Assembly (NCBI RefSeq): GCF_012273515.2 | Contig: NZ_CP050975.2 | Span: forward strand, 558,001 to 622,000 | Source of the DNA: Streptomyces sp. RPA4-2 | GTDB taxonomy: Bacteria; Actinomycetota; Actinomycetes; Streptomycetales; Streptomycetaceae | Reading direction: 5' to 3' | DNA: 64,000 bases | Shown here: positions 1-8,093 of the stretch, in pieces | Numbering within the stretch: position 1 is the stretch's first letter | Layout of the letters: each line of letters starts with the position of its first letter | Program-made: the position numbers and the translations under genes | The notes under the pieces: generated by a model | What the model saw: the letters and a program-made list of their open reading frames with translations, nothing else | Database searches by the model: none | What the model was told of the DNA's origin: nothing

Positions 1-320
1 CCCAGGCGTCCGACGCCCCGGAACTCGCCGGCGGCCGCCTTCGCCTCGACGCGTGAGCCGACGGGAAGCTGGACGGTCACCTCGACAGAACCGGAGTTGC
101 CCAGGATCCGGTTCTTCACCTCCGGTGCCTCGATGCGCAGGACGCCGTCGTCGTAGGCGACCTGGATCTGGTCCGCGGCCTTCACGTCGCGGCTCTTCGA
201 GGGGTTCGCGGGCAGGACCTCAACGGTGGTGTCGGAGCGGTCGGCGGCGATGAACTGGATGCGTCCCGCGGGGATGTCGAGGACGGCCGAGACGGGGGCG
301 GGGGTGTCGAACTTCTGCAT
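1..320 (-). CDS. DUF4097 family beta-strand repeat protein (partial)
   Basis: The leftward frame starts at the ATG ending at 320 (MQKFDTPAPVSAVLDIPAG) and runs off the window, so only about 106 residues are visible. The alternating hydrophobic/polar pattern, with repeats such as VEVLPANP, IQVAYDDG and VEVTVQLPVG, fits the DUF4097/DUF4098 beta-helix-like family of unknown function. The start is chosen because a GGAGAAGGAG ribosome site lies just upstream; an ATG at 341 is in frame but lies across that site. Family members in Streptomyces often neighbour ABC transporter genes, which would lie outside this window. The upstream region holds repeated TTGCA/TGCAA words. The function is unknown. Confidence 0.75.
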   Translation of the reverse strand, partial: MQKFDTPAPVSAVLDIPAGRIQFIAADRSDTTVEVLPANPSKSRDVKAADQIQVAYDDGVLRIEAPEVKNRILGNSGSVEVTVQLPVGSRVEAKAAAGEFRGVGRL

Positions 321-602
321 CGTGCTCTCCTTCTCCTGCATCGCGCGCCCTTGCGGCCCGCGTTTTCCGATGAAGGAAACGCTACGTTGCATTCATAGAT
401 GCGACAACAGCCTTGTTGCGCGAAATCACTGTAGCCGCAGGTAGATGCGCGAAGTTCGTTGCAATAGTCCTGCAAGGAATGCAACGCCTCGCACGCAGGC
501 CATTGCAATGGATTGACAGTGAACGCTAAGCCGGGACATCGCGGACGCGGCACAGTCCGCTCCCCGGACGGAGCACACCGCGGTCCGGCGTGTCCGCCTG
601 CG
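321..602 (-). promoter_or_regulatory. Upstream region with clustered TTGCA/TGCAA words
   Basis: No gene is seen in this stretch. It carries TTGCA or TGCAA at 387-391, 459-463, 471-475, 480-484 and 503-508, plus a related TTGCG at 414-418. Two pairs form inverted repeats: GTTGCA...TGCAAC across 458-485, and GTTG...CAAC across 386-408. It is also less GC-rich than its surroundings. It is the likely promoter and operator region of the leftward DUF4097 gene; the regulator is not identified. Confidence 0.45.
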
Positions 603-1460
603 TCAGAGCGGCCTGCTCGCGTCGACGCCCTCGGCTCCAAGGACGTTCAGAAGAGCCAGCGCCTCGGCGCCATGGGATCCAGGCGGTGCGGTGTACAGCA
701 CGAGGTACTGGTCGCTGTCCGGGAGCGTGAGCGAGTCGCAGTCGACGGTGAGTTCACCGACGACCGGGTGGCGGAAGGTCTTCGTGAGCATCGGCGCGGC
801 CTGCACGTCGTGCCGGTCCCAGAGCCGGGCGAACTCGGGGCTGCCATCGCGGAGTTCGTCGACGAGTTCGGTCACCGCGGGGTCGGACGGGTACCGGGCG
901 AGGGCGAGCCGGAGCCGCATGACGACGTGATGCCGGAACTCCGCGGCGTCGGAGACCCCGTACAGCGTCGCTCCGGAGCGGGCCGCCCCCAGGAAGGCCC
1001 GGCGCGCGAGGTTGCGGTCCTCCGGAGCGAGCGCGGCGAAGTCCTCCATGAGCGCGGCCGCGAGGTCGTTCCACGCGAGCACCTCGAACACGGCGGATGT
1101 CACGAAAGCGGCCGTCTGCGGCAGCCGTTCGAGGAGCGCGAGGATGCTGGGGCGGACGTCGCGCCGGTGCAGTCCGCCACGGCTCGGGGCGGTGCCCGCG
1201 AGGACGTGCAGGTGGTCGGACTCGGTGTCCGTGAGCCGCAGCGCGCCCGCGATCCCGGCGAGGACCTCACCCGACGGCCGCGGCGCCCTGGCCTGCTCGA
1301 GCCGGACGTAGTACTCCGTGGAGATGTGCGCGAGAACCGCGACCTCCTCGCGGCGAAGACCCGGTGTGCGCCGTCGCGAGCCGGAGGGGAGGCCGACGTC
1401 CTCCGGCCGGAGCCGCTCGCGACGGCTGCGGAGGAACGCCCCGAGCTCCTGCTTGTCCAT
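603..1460 (-). CDS. XRE-family regulator with MmyB-like ligand-binding domain
   Basis: A 285-residue DNA-binding regulator. Residues about 1-85 form a helix-turn-helix of the XRE type (FLRSRRERL, GLRREEVAVLAHISTEYYVRLEQAR). Residues about 100-280 match the MmyB-like PAS-type domain (AAFVTSAVFEVLAWNDLA, RRAFLGAARSGATLYG). The start at 1460 gives the canonical MDKQELGAFLRSRR opening; a longer frame to 1571 adds only arginine-rich sequence that overlaps the divergent promoter. It is divergent from the SDR gene at 1547 with 86 bp between them. In this family the regulator usually controls the divergent oxidoreductase, so that gene is the likely target. The ligand is unknown. Confidence 0.88.
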   Translation of the reverse strand: MDKQELGAFLRSRRERLRPEDVGLPSGSRRRTPGLRREEVAVLAHISTEYYVRLEQARAPRPSGEVLAGIAGALRLTDTESDHLHVLAGTAPSRGGLHRRDVRPSILALLERLPQTAAFVTSAVFEVLAWNDLAAALMEDFAALAPEDRNLARRAFLGAARSGATLYGVSDAAEFRHHVVMRLRLALARYPSDPAVTELVDELRDGSPEFARLWDRHDVQAAPMLTKTFRHPVVGELTVDCDSLTLPDSDQYLVLYTAPPGSHGAEALALLNVLGAEGVDASRPL

Positions 1461-1546
1461 ACCCCAAGTCTGCACGCTGCGCGGCGGCGGATCCTGGTAC
1501 CGCCTGTGCCTGCATCCGGTCCGGCGGCCGGCCCGACACTGGCGCC

Positions 1547-2329
1547 ATGACGAACGACATCGACATCGCACCCATCGGCCTGCTCACCGGCAAGGTCGTG
1601 TTCATCACCGGCGCCAGCCGCGGCATCGGGGCGGCCGCCGCCCGCCTCTTCGCACGTGAGGGCGCCGCCGTCGTCCTCGCCGCCCGCGGCACCGACGCCC
1701 TCCAGCGGATCGTCGCCGAGATCCACGCCGAGGGCGGAGTCGCGGACGCCGTGACAGTGGATCTCGCCGACCGTGCGAGCATCCGCGGGGCGGTCGACCG
1801 TGTCGAGGAGCTGCACGGACGGCTCGACGGCGCGTTCAACAACGGCGCGGCGATTCAGCGGCCCGGCCCGCTCGACACGACGAGCGACGAGGACGTCGAG
1901 GAGCAGTTCGCGGTGAACTTCCGTGGGCACTGGACCGCGATGACGGCCGAGGCCGCGCTCATGCGCCGCGGCGGTGGCGGAGCGATCGTCAACACCTCGA
2001 GCATCGGCAGCCGCCGCGCGAACCCGGAGCTCCCCGCCTACGGCGCGATGAAGCGCGCGCTGAACAGCATCACCGAGACGGCCGCCGTGACCTGGGGGCC
2101 GCAGGGGGTCCGCGTGAACGGCATCACCCCCGGCGGCACCGCGACGGAGATGATCGACGCGTGGGAGGCGGCGTCCCCGGGCGTCGTCGAGCGGATCAAC
2201 GCGAGCATCCCGCTCGGCCGGATGGCCGAGCCTCGCGAGGTCGCCGAGGTGGCCGCGTGGCTGCTCAGCGACCGGGCCTCGATGGTGACGGGCGCGATCG
2301 TCCCGGTGGACGGCGGTGCCGGCGCCTGA
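1547..2329 (+). CDS. SDR family NAD(P)-dependent oxidoreductase
   Basis: A 260-residue classical short-chain dehydrogenase. The dinucleotide-binding motif TGASRGIG is at residues 21-28. The usual NNAG is replaced by NNGA at 98-101. Ser-Ser sits at 151-152, and the catalytic YGAMK (Tyr165, Lys169) and the C-terminal PVDGGAGA are present. It would oxidise or reduce a hydroxyl/ketone substrate with NAD(P) in the cytoplasm; the substrate cannot be told. It is divergent from the XRE/MmyB regulator, which probably represses it. The ATG at 1547 is preferred because upstream in-frame sequence lacks homology and would overlap the regulator. Confidence 0.9.
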   Translation: MTNDIDIAPIGLLTGKVVFITGASRGIGAAAARLFAREGAAVVLAARGTDALQRIVAEIHAEGGVADAVTVDLADRASIRGAVDRVEELHGRLDGAFNNGAAIQRPGPLDTTSDEDVEEQFAVNFRGHWTAMTAEAALMRRGGGGAIVNTSSIGSRRANPELPAYGAMKRALNSITETAAVTWGPQGVRVNGITPGGTATEMIDAWEAASPGVVERINASIPLGRMAEPREVAEVAAWLLSDRASMVTGAIVPVDGGAGA

Positions 2330-2602
2330 AGGGCGCCCACGCCCCGGCAGGCGATTCCTGATCATTCCGAGACGGAGCCGCCCTGACCGCTGCCGTACCC
2401 ACTGCCGATCCATGACCCCGCGCGGTGACGCTCGGTAGCGACCCCGACCCAGTCGGGATACGGAGGGGGAACGCCTGCCGGTGTGCGCTCCGTGGTCGCG
2501 CCTTCCGCGCTGTGAGGCGGGCCCCGCCGAGGCCGGAGCCGGTGCGGCTCGGCTCGGTCTTCCCGTGTGGCGCGCCGTGCGCTTCGAGCGTTGAGTGGAG
2601 AT
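2330..2602. other. Intergenic region with no recognisable gene
   Basis: This stretch lies between the convergent SDR and Wbl genes. Open frames exist on both strands, but they are arginine/proline-rich translations without family features. I see no gene. Confidence 0.5.
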
Positions 2603-2648
2603 GCGCACCCGGCGCTCCGGACGGGAGTTGCCAGGGCGCCGGGTGCGC
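2603..2648 (-). terminator. Inverted repeat downstream of the wbl gene
   Basis: GCGCACCCGGCGC (2603-2615) pairs perfectly with GCGCCGGGTGCGC (2636-2648) around a 20-nt loop. Outer arms GTTGAG (2590-2595) and CTCAAC (2652-2657) extend the match and reach into the wbl stop codon. It probably terminates the leftward wbl transcript, and perhaps also the rightward SDR transcript. Confidence 0.5.
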
Positions 2649-2652
2649 GGGC

Positions 2653-2973
2653 TCAACCCGCGGCGGCCCCGCGTCCGTCATCAAACGGCCGAGCCTGCCG
2701 GTCGTACGCCGTGCGCGCCGCTTCGAGCAACCGCCGCCAGGAGGTCACCGTCGGCCGGCGTCGCAGCAACGCGCGCCGTTCCCTCTCTGTCATGCCGCCC
2801 CACACACCGTGCTCGATCCTGCGATCGAGGGCATGAGCGAGACATTCGGTCCGCACCGGGCATCCGGTACAGAGGGCTTTCGCGCTGTTCTGCGTAGCGC
2901 CTTCGACGAACAGCTCCTCCGGATCGGCGGTCCGGCATACCGCATGCGCGCCCCACTTGTCGTCCGCGTCCAC
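2653..2973 (-). CDS. WhiB-like (Wbl) iron-sulfur transcription factor
   Basis: A protein of about 106 residues with the Wbl signature. The four iron-sulfur cysteines are arranged as one N-terminal Cys (HAVC), then CTGC and a Cys five residues later (CTGCPVRTEC). They are followed by the GVWGG turn and the basic TERERRALLRRR helix. Wbl proteins bind a [4Fe-4S] cluster and act with the principal sigma factor on developmental or stress genes. The start is uncertain: the GTG at 2973 has an upstream GGAGAGG, about 11 nt away, while the GTG at 3063 would add 30 residues without a clear ribosome site. The tail after the basic helix is short and not assignable to a named Wbl class. Confidence 0.85.
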   Translation of the reverse strand: MDADDKWGAHAVCRTADPEELFVEGATQNSAKALCTGCPVRTECLAHALDRRIEHGVWGGMTERERRALLRRRPTVTSWRRLLEAARTAYDRQARPFDDGRGAAAG

Positions 2974-3399
2974 CCCGTTGCCGCCCTCTCCCCGATCCGG
3001 CCCGCCGTACACCACCCTATGCGTGTGGCAGTTCGGAGAACGTACGGCAATCGCACCAGGCACGGAACAGCGTTGCCCGGCAGCAATCCCTTCGAGTGAA
3101 CAGCCCTTGCCAACAGCCCTCGGAAGGAATCTGACGGCCCGTCAACTACGCCCTTCAATTCTGCCTCGGCCGTGATCTCCGGCCCGAGCCCCGAAAGCCG
3201 CGCGGCTCACTCGCGACCGCCTCCGCCGCCCGCCGTGACGCTGGTCTGAAGTGGCGCCGGCGGACGTGTGGAGGGACGCTGGGTAGTGATGCGCGCGTTC
3301 GGATCACGTGCGGCGGCGCCTGGCGTAGCCGTGTCCGGCCGGAGTGACGTGGGGTGTTGGTCCAAAGCGTTGAACGAGAACTCGGTTACGAGGTCGCTG
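2974..3399. other. Divergent promoter region between wbl and DUF488 genes
   Basis: No gene is supported here. The stretch must contain the leftward wbl promoter and the rightward promoter of the DUF488 gene. A short inverted repeat TGACGG/CCGTCA lies near 3132-3144. No convincing -35/-10 pair can be fixed by eye. Confidence 0.4.
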
Positions 3400-3768
3400 A
3401 TGACAGCGGATCACAAGGTTCAGGTACGGGTGCGCAGGGCGTACGAAGTGCCCGGGCGGGCGGACGGCGCGCGGGTGCTGGTGGACCGCCTCTGGCCCCG
3501 TGGGCTGGCCAAGGCGAAGGCGCACCTGGACGAATGGTGCAAGCAGGTCGCGCCCTCCACGGAGTTGCGGCAGTGGTACCACCATGACCCGGACCTTTTC
3601 GAGGAGTTCGGGCGTCGCTACCGCGAGGAGCTGCTGGATCCGGAGCGCGCCCAGGCGTTGGCGCACTTGCGCGACCTTGCCGGGGAGCGGACCCTGACGC
3701 TTGTCACCGCGACGAAGCAACCGGAAATCAGCGAGGCCGAAGTTCTCGCCGAGCTGCTCCGGAGCTGA
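3400..3768 (+). CDS. DUF488 family protein
   Basis: A 122-residue cytoplasmic protein. VRVRRAYEVPGRADGARVLVDRLWPRGLAK, DEWCKQVAPS and a C-terminal LTLVTATK are hallmarks of the DUF488 family, whose biochemical role is not established. The length matches the family. The ATG at 3400 is chosen because GAGGT lies 5-9 nt upstream and the family sequence starts soon after; the in-frame extension back to 3268 has no homology. It stands alone between the wbl gene and the convergent glycosidase-like gene. Confidence 0.85.
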   Translation: MTADHKVQVRVRRAYEVPGRADGARVLVDRLWPRGLAKAKAHLDEWCKQVAPSTELRQWYHHDPDLFEEFGRRYREELLDPERAQALAHLRDLAGERTLTLVTATKQPEISEAEVLAELLRS

Positions 3769-3930
3769 CCGCGGCAGAGCGTGAACCGGCCGGCGCGGGA
3801 TCCGACGCCGGAGATCCCTTCCGCGGGCGGGGACGGACACTCCGGTCGTCTGCCGCGCCCAGGAGCGAACGTGCGCGCTCCGAGCGTGGTGGGACCGGAA
3901 CCGTCCCCGCCCGCGCGGGACCGTCGGGGG

Positions 3931-5580
3931 TCAGCTGCTACGGCGCCTCGGAAGGACCTGGATCGTGTCGCCGACGGCGCGTTCGCCCGTCGCGTCCGAG
4001 GTGACATTCACCAGTGTGCCGTTGACCGCCATCGCCGTGGAGCCGCCCCCGTCGAGGTTCAGCGCCCGTACGGCGCCGAGCGACCGCATGAAACGGGCGG
4101 CTTCCGCCAGGGTGAATCCCTCACTCACCCCGGGCTGCCGCCCGTCCACGGTCACCAGGAGCAGCCGGCCCCGCCGGTCGATGCCGGCCAGTGTCCGCGG
4201 CTGGCGCACGTTGGACCAGGCGAAACCGAACGAGAGGTCGCGCGGGTCGAGTGTCCCCTCGGTGGCGGCGTCGATGTGCACACGGCCGTCCTCGACCAGA
4301 GTGGGAGCCGCGCTGACGATGCTGTCGTCGGGCCCGAGCCTGATCTCCCGATCCGAGGAGTCCCGGATCACCTCGCGGAGCGACAGGCGCTTGCCGACAC
4401 GCGCGTGGCCGGTGAGCCATCCCGCCGCCCCGCCGATGCCCTGGAGGACCGCGCCGTGATCGGGCACCGCACCCCCTCGGTCGCCCACGGAGGTGACGAC
4501 ACCGCGCTCGTCGAGGACCACCTGGACACCCGCCCCCGTGGGGAGTGACGCGCGGAACTCGGGGGTGAACTCGACGAGGTCGTCCGCGATGGTGCAGGTG
4601 GTGTCGTGGCGGGGCTCGGCGGTGGGGACGGCGCCGGGTCGACCGCAGTTGCGTACCTTGCCCGGAACACGGTTGATGCCCTGTACGCCGTACTCGGCGG
4701 ATCCGTCCCGCACCGTGACGGTGGTGGAGAGGTCGGCGATACGCGGCCGCCGGCCGCCGTCGCCCAGGATCAGCGCGGCGCGGGAGCCGGCGGCCATCGA
4801 CTCGAGTCTGCCGTGCCGCGCGGAGAGACCGGCGAGCGTGCCCTGCACACCGTCGGCGTCGGAGGTGATGAAGAAGCCGCCGTTGACCCCGATCAGCGAA
4901 CCCAGGCGTGTGGCCACGGTGGAGGTGTTCTCCCGGTCGGCGACGTTGCCGCCGTCGCTCGCCCCGATCGTCCCGGCGAAGCGCGTGGGGTCCACCACGG
5001 CGACGTGGATGTTCTCACCGTCGGGGCGCTGCCGGCCGTCGTATCCGGTCCAGTCGACCGCGGTGCGGAAACCTGCCGCCACGACCGCTGTGTTGGTGGT
5101 GCCCGCCTCGGCCTGCGTGGCGTACCGCCCGACCCGGACCTGCCAACCCATCGTGCCGCGGGGGGTGTCGGAGTAGTCGTCCCAGGTCACCTGCTCCAGC
5201 CGCGGTTCGAACCCGGCGCCGCGCAGGCGCGCGGCGGTCGCGTCCGCCCACGCGCGGTCGCCGAGGGGGGCCCAAGTAGCGGCGCCGGTCAGGCGGTTGA
5301 CCGCGGGGGCCTGCACGGTGACCGACCACACCGGGGCGGCTGCGGAATCCCGCAGCGCTCCGGTCCGGACCTGGACACCGGGGGCGACGCTCAGCGTCGA
5401 CCAGGAGATCCCGTGGAGCGCGGAGGAGGCGGACGGACCGGAGTCGGCGGTCGGCGTGCTCGCGGCCGCCGGCGGGGCGAGGGCGACGAACGTGAGGGCC
5501 GCGGCACACGCCACGCCGCTCCGGAGGGGCTGCTTCATCCGGCCGAATCCGCGGCGTGCTTTCTCGACTGCGTGGGACAT
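3931..5580 (-). CDS. Secreted protein with SPOR-like and phosphodiester glycosidase (NAGPA/DUF2233) domains
   Basis: A 549-residue exported protein. The start at 5580 has AGGAG just upstream and gives a basic N-terminus followed by a Sec-type signal (VACAAALTFVALAPPAAAS). Residues about 60-155 resemble a SPOR peptidoglycan-binding repeat (WADATAARLRGAGFEPR, WQVRVGRYATQAEA). Residues about 190-545 match the phosphodiester glycosidase family, with VNGGFF and the C-terminal NLDGGGSTAM. Family members remove N-acetylglucosamine from phosphodiesters or act on cell-wall polymers. The two domains together suggest a role at the cell wall. It has no operon partners. An internal ATG at 5537 is a possible alternative start. 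Confidence 0.83.
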   Translation of the reverse strand: MSHAVEKARRGFGRMKQPLRSGVACAAALTFVALAPPAAASTPTADSGPSASSALHGISWSTLSVAPGVQVRTGALRDSAAAPVWSVTVQAPAVNRLTGAATWAPLGDRAWADATAARLRGAGFEPRLEQVTWDDYSDTPRGTMGWQVRVGRYATQAEAGTTNTAVVAAGFRTAVDWTGYDGRQRPDGENIHVAVVDPTRFAGTIGASDGGNVADRENTSTVATRLGSLIGVNGGFFITSDADGVQGTLAGLSARHGRLESMAAGSRAALILGDGGRRPRIADLSTTVTVRDGSAEYGVQGINRVPGKVRNCGRPGAVPTAEPRHDTTCTIADDLVEFTPEFRASLPTGAGVQVVLDERGVVTSVGDRGGAVPDHGAVLQGIGGAAGWLTGHARVGKRLSLREVIRDSSDREIRLGPDDSIVSAAPTLVEDGRVHIDAATEGTLDPRDLSFGFAWSNVRQPRTLAGIDRRGRLLLVTVDGRQPGVSEGFTLAEAARFMRSLGAVRALNLDGGGSTAMAVNGTLVNVTSDATGERAVGDTIQVLPRRRSS

Positions 5581-5808
5581 ACGTCTCCTGACGTTCGGAA
5601 CGGCCTGCGGCCGGAGGTCTCCCGGTTGCCGCGTTCCACATCCCAGACCCGTGGTGGTACGGGCAGGCCACACGCCAAGGGCGGCTGGGAAAAGCCTCGA
5701 TGACAACGACTCACCGATTCCTTCCGCGCCGGATGACACCCCGCACCGCTCGGCCGGTATCTCCGCCGGTCCGTGTTCGTACCGCACGGCGCCCCAGCCG
5801 TACGAAGG

Positions 5809-6612
5809 TCACCCCTCGGTGAAGTAGGTCCAGTGTTCCGCCACGCTGAAACCGAGTGAGAGGTAGAGCGGGAGAGCCATGTCGGAGGAGCGCAGGTAGG
5901 CGGTTTCGGCTCCCGCGTCCCGCCCGCGGGCCACCGCCTCCTCCGTGATCCGCCGTCCGTGGCCGCACCCCCGGTGGTCCGGACCGGTGGAGATGTTGAA
6001 GATCCCGACATGCCCGTCCATGAGGATGGTCATCGCGGTGCTGACCACCTGCCCCCGCACCTCCCCCACATACGCGGTGATGTCCGGTGCGGCGTCGAGG
6101 ACAGCAGGGGTGAACAGTGGCGCGAAGACCTCCTTCGGGACTCCGAAGCCGTCGGCGAGGGCACGGGCGTAGAGATCGTGCTCCGCCCCCGTGACGGCGC
6201 GCACCTTCATCGCTCCGGTGTCGCCGGGGACCGGAGGGGCGCTTTTCAGATCCCTGAGCATGAACGGTTCCCGTGCCCGCTTCGTCAGGCCGTACCTCCG
6301 GGCCACCTCACGCACGCGGTCGTCCGGGTCCGAGCGCACCTGCACGCACCAGGACACCGGTCCTGGGAAGGAATCCGCCGTGGCGGCCGTCCGGGCCGCG
6401 AGACGCTCGATCTGCCCGGCGTCCGGCCTGAGGGCGGAGGTGAAGACACCGTTCACGCTGTCGGCCGGGCTCCCGGTGACGACCATGTACGTCTCGTTCT
6501 CCGCGGCTTCCTGACGCATGCGCGGCTCGGCGGCGGCGATACGTCGCAGAGCGGCTCCCCAGGCATGGGCGGCGGCGTCGATCCGGGCACCGGGCAGGAG
6601 GTTCGAACTCAT
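5809..6612 (-). CDS. GNAT family N-acetyltransferase
   Basis: A 267-residue protein. The C-terminal half (residues about 135-267) is a GNAT fold with the acetyl-CoA loop HRGCGHGRRITEEAVARGRDAG and the closing YLRSSDMALPLYLSLGF. The N-terminal half resembles the degenerate GNAT-like half found in some two-domain members. It would transfer an acetyl group from acetyl-CoA to an amine, but the acceptor cannot be inferred. It is divergent from the cysteine desulfurase gene, with a 200-bp gap, and has no visible operon partner. Confidence 0.8.
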   Translation of the reverse strand: MSSNLLPGARIDAAAHAWGAALRRIAAAEPRMRQEAAENETYMVVTGSPADSVNGVFTSALRPDAGQIERLAARTAATADSFPGPVSWCVQVRSDPDDRVREVARRYGLTKRAREPFMLRDLKSAPPVPGDTGAMKVRAVTGAEHDLYARALADGFGVPKEVFAPLFTPAVLDAAPDITAYVGEVRGQVVSTAMTILMDGHVGIFNISTGPDHRGCGHGRRITEEAVARGRDAGAETAYLRSSDMALPLYLSLGFSVAEHWTYFTEG

Positions 6613-6812
6613 GAGCGGAGTCTAATCTCCGCAGGTGGAGGCGGTGTGGGGGCCAGGCGGAAGTACAGATACGGCCCGTCAGACCCGAAGGGGCGCAGGA
6701 GTTGAATCCATCCCAAATGCGACACAATGCGTCCGGGGTCCCGCTCGGCACGCCCGTGCGCCGCCGTTGGTCCCCGACTTCCGTCCGTCCGCGAACGATT
6801 GCGCAGGCCCCT

Positions 6813-8051
6813 ATGAACGTGCCGCTGAGTCCGGGCCAGGACGGCGGTCCGGTGTACCTGGACCACAACGCCACCACTCCGGTCGACCCTCGGGTGGTGG
6901 AGGCGATGCTGCCCCTCCTGGCGAGCGAGTTCGGCAATCCGTCCAGTGGACACGCCTACGGCGCGGCACCGCGGGCGGCGCTGGTCCGGGCCCGCCGGCA
7001 GGTCGCCGCGCTCGTCGGGGCGTCCACGGACGAGATCGTCTTCACCGGCTCCGGCTCCGAGGCGAACAACCTCGCGCTGCGGGGCGCCGTACTCGCCGCC
7101 GGCGACGGCAGGCGCCGGGTGATCACCCAGGTCACCGAGCACCCCGCGGTGCTGGAGACATGCCGCGCGCTGCACCGTCTGTACGGGGCGGACGTGACGT
7201 GTCTGCCGGTCGACGGGAGAGGGCTGGTCGATCCCGCCGACCTGGCCGCGACGCTGGACGAGCGGACGGCCGTGGTCTCCGTCATGGCCGCCAACAACGA
7301 GACCGGAACCGTGCAGCCGGTCGCCGAACTGGCCCGACTCGCCCATGACCACGGCGCGCTGTTCCACTGCGACGCGGCCCAGGCGGCCGGCAAGATCCCC
7401 GTGGACGTGCGGGCGATCGGCGCGGACCTGCTGACCGTGGCGGGCCACAAGATGTACGCCCCGAAGGGCGTCGGCGCCCTTCGGGTGCGCGCCGGTGTCC
7501 GCCTCGAACCCCTGGTGTACGGCGGCGGACAAGAGGGTGGGCTCCGCGCCGGCACCGAGAGCGCCGCCCTCGCCGTGGCGCTGGGCACCGCCGCCGAACT
7601 CGCCGCCGCGGAGCTCGCGGACGGCGGCGCCCGGCGCACCGAGGTGTTGCGCGACCGCTTGCACCAGGGGCTCGACGAGGCGCTTCCCGGGCAGGTGCAC
7701 GTGAACGGGTGCGCCCGCCGTCTGCCCGGCACCCTGAACGTCAGCATCGACGGCACCACGGGGCACGAACTGCTGGCCGCCGTGCCGCGGCTCGCGGCCT
7801 CCACCGGCTCGGCGTGCCACAGCGGGACCGGCACCGCCTCCCCCGTGCTGCGCGCGATGGGCCTGGGCGAAGCCCGGGCACTGGCCGCCGTACGGCTGTC
7901 GCTCGGCCGCTGGACGACCCCGTCGGACGTCGACCAGGCGGTTGAGCTGCTGGTCGGTGCCGTGCGCTCGTTCGCCTCCAAGGACCCCGGCCGGAGGCCG
8001 GGCCGCGACTCCCCGGCGCCCCGGACTTGCGGCCCGGCCTCCGGCCGGTAG
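6813..8051 (+). CDS. NifS/IscS-like cysteine desulfurase (possible selenocysteine lyase)
   Basis: A 412-residue PLP enzyme. YLDHNATTP opens the fold, the PLP lysine is Lys213 in VAGHKMYAPKG, and the persulfide cysteine is Cys335 in STGSACHSG. The family removes sulfur from cysteine, and often selenium from selenocysteine. It sits 42 bp upstream of the selenoprotein formate dehydrogenase and the sel genes. This suggests it supplies sulfur for activating the molybdenum cofactor (the IscS/FdhD step in E. coli) or selenium to SelD; this is inference from context. No fdhD is present in the window. The ATG at 6813 is preferred because the homology begins directly after it. Confidence 0.87.
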   Translation: MNVPLSPGQDGGPVYLDHNATTPVDPRVVEAMLPLLASEFGNPSSGHAYGAAPRAALVRARRQVAALVGASTDEIVFTGSGSEANNLALRGAVLAAGDGRRRVITQVTEHPAVLETCRALHRLYGADVTCLPVDGRGLVDPADLAATLDERTAVVSVMAANNETGTVQPVAELARLAHDHGALFHCDAAQAAGKIPVDVRAIGADLLTVAGHKMYAPKGVGALRVRAGVRLEPLVYGGGQEGGLRAGTESAALAVALGTAAELAAAELADGGARRTEVLRDRLHQGLDEALPGQVHVNGCARRLPGTLNVSIDGTTGHELLAAVPRLAASTGSACHSGTGTASPVLRAMGLGEARALAAVRLSLGRWTTPSDVDQAVELLVGAVRSFASKDPGRRPGRDSPAPRTCGPASGR

Positions 8052-8093
8052 CGTCGAACGGAGGTGGAGGCCCTTGCGCGAAGGAGCGGGCGG

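Noticed and set aside
513..518. TTGACA at 513-518 as a rightward promoter
   Set aside because: No -10 element lies 16-18 bp downstream, and no rightward gene follows; the next gene there is leftward.
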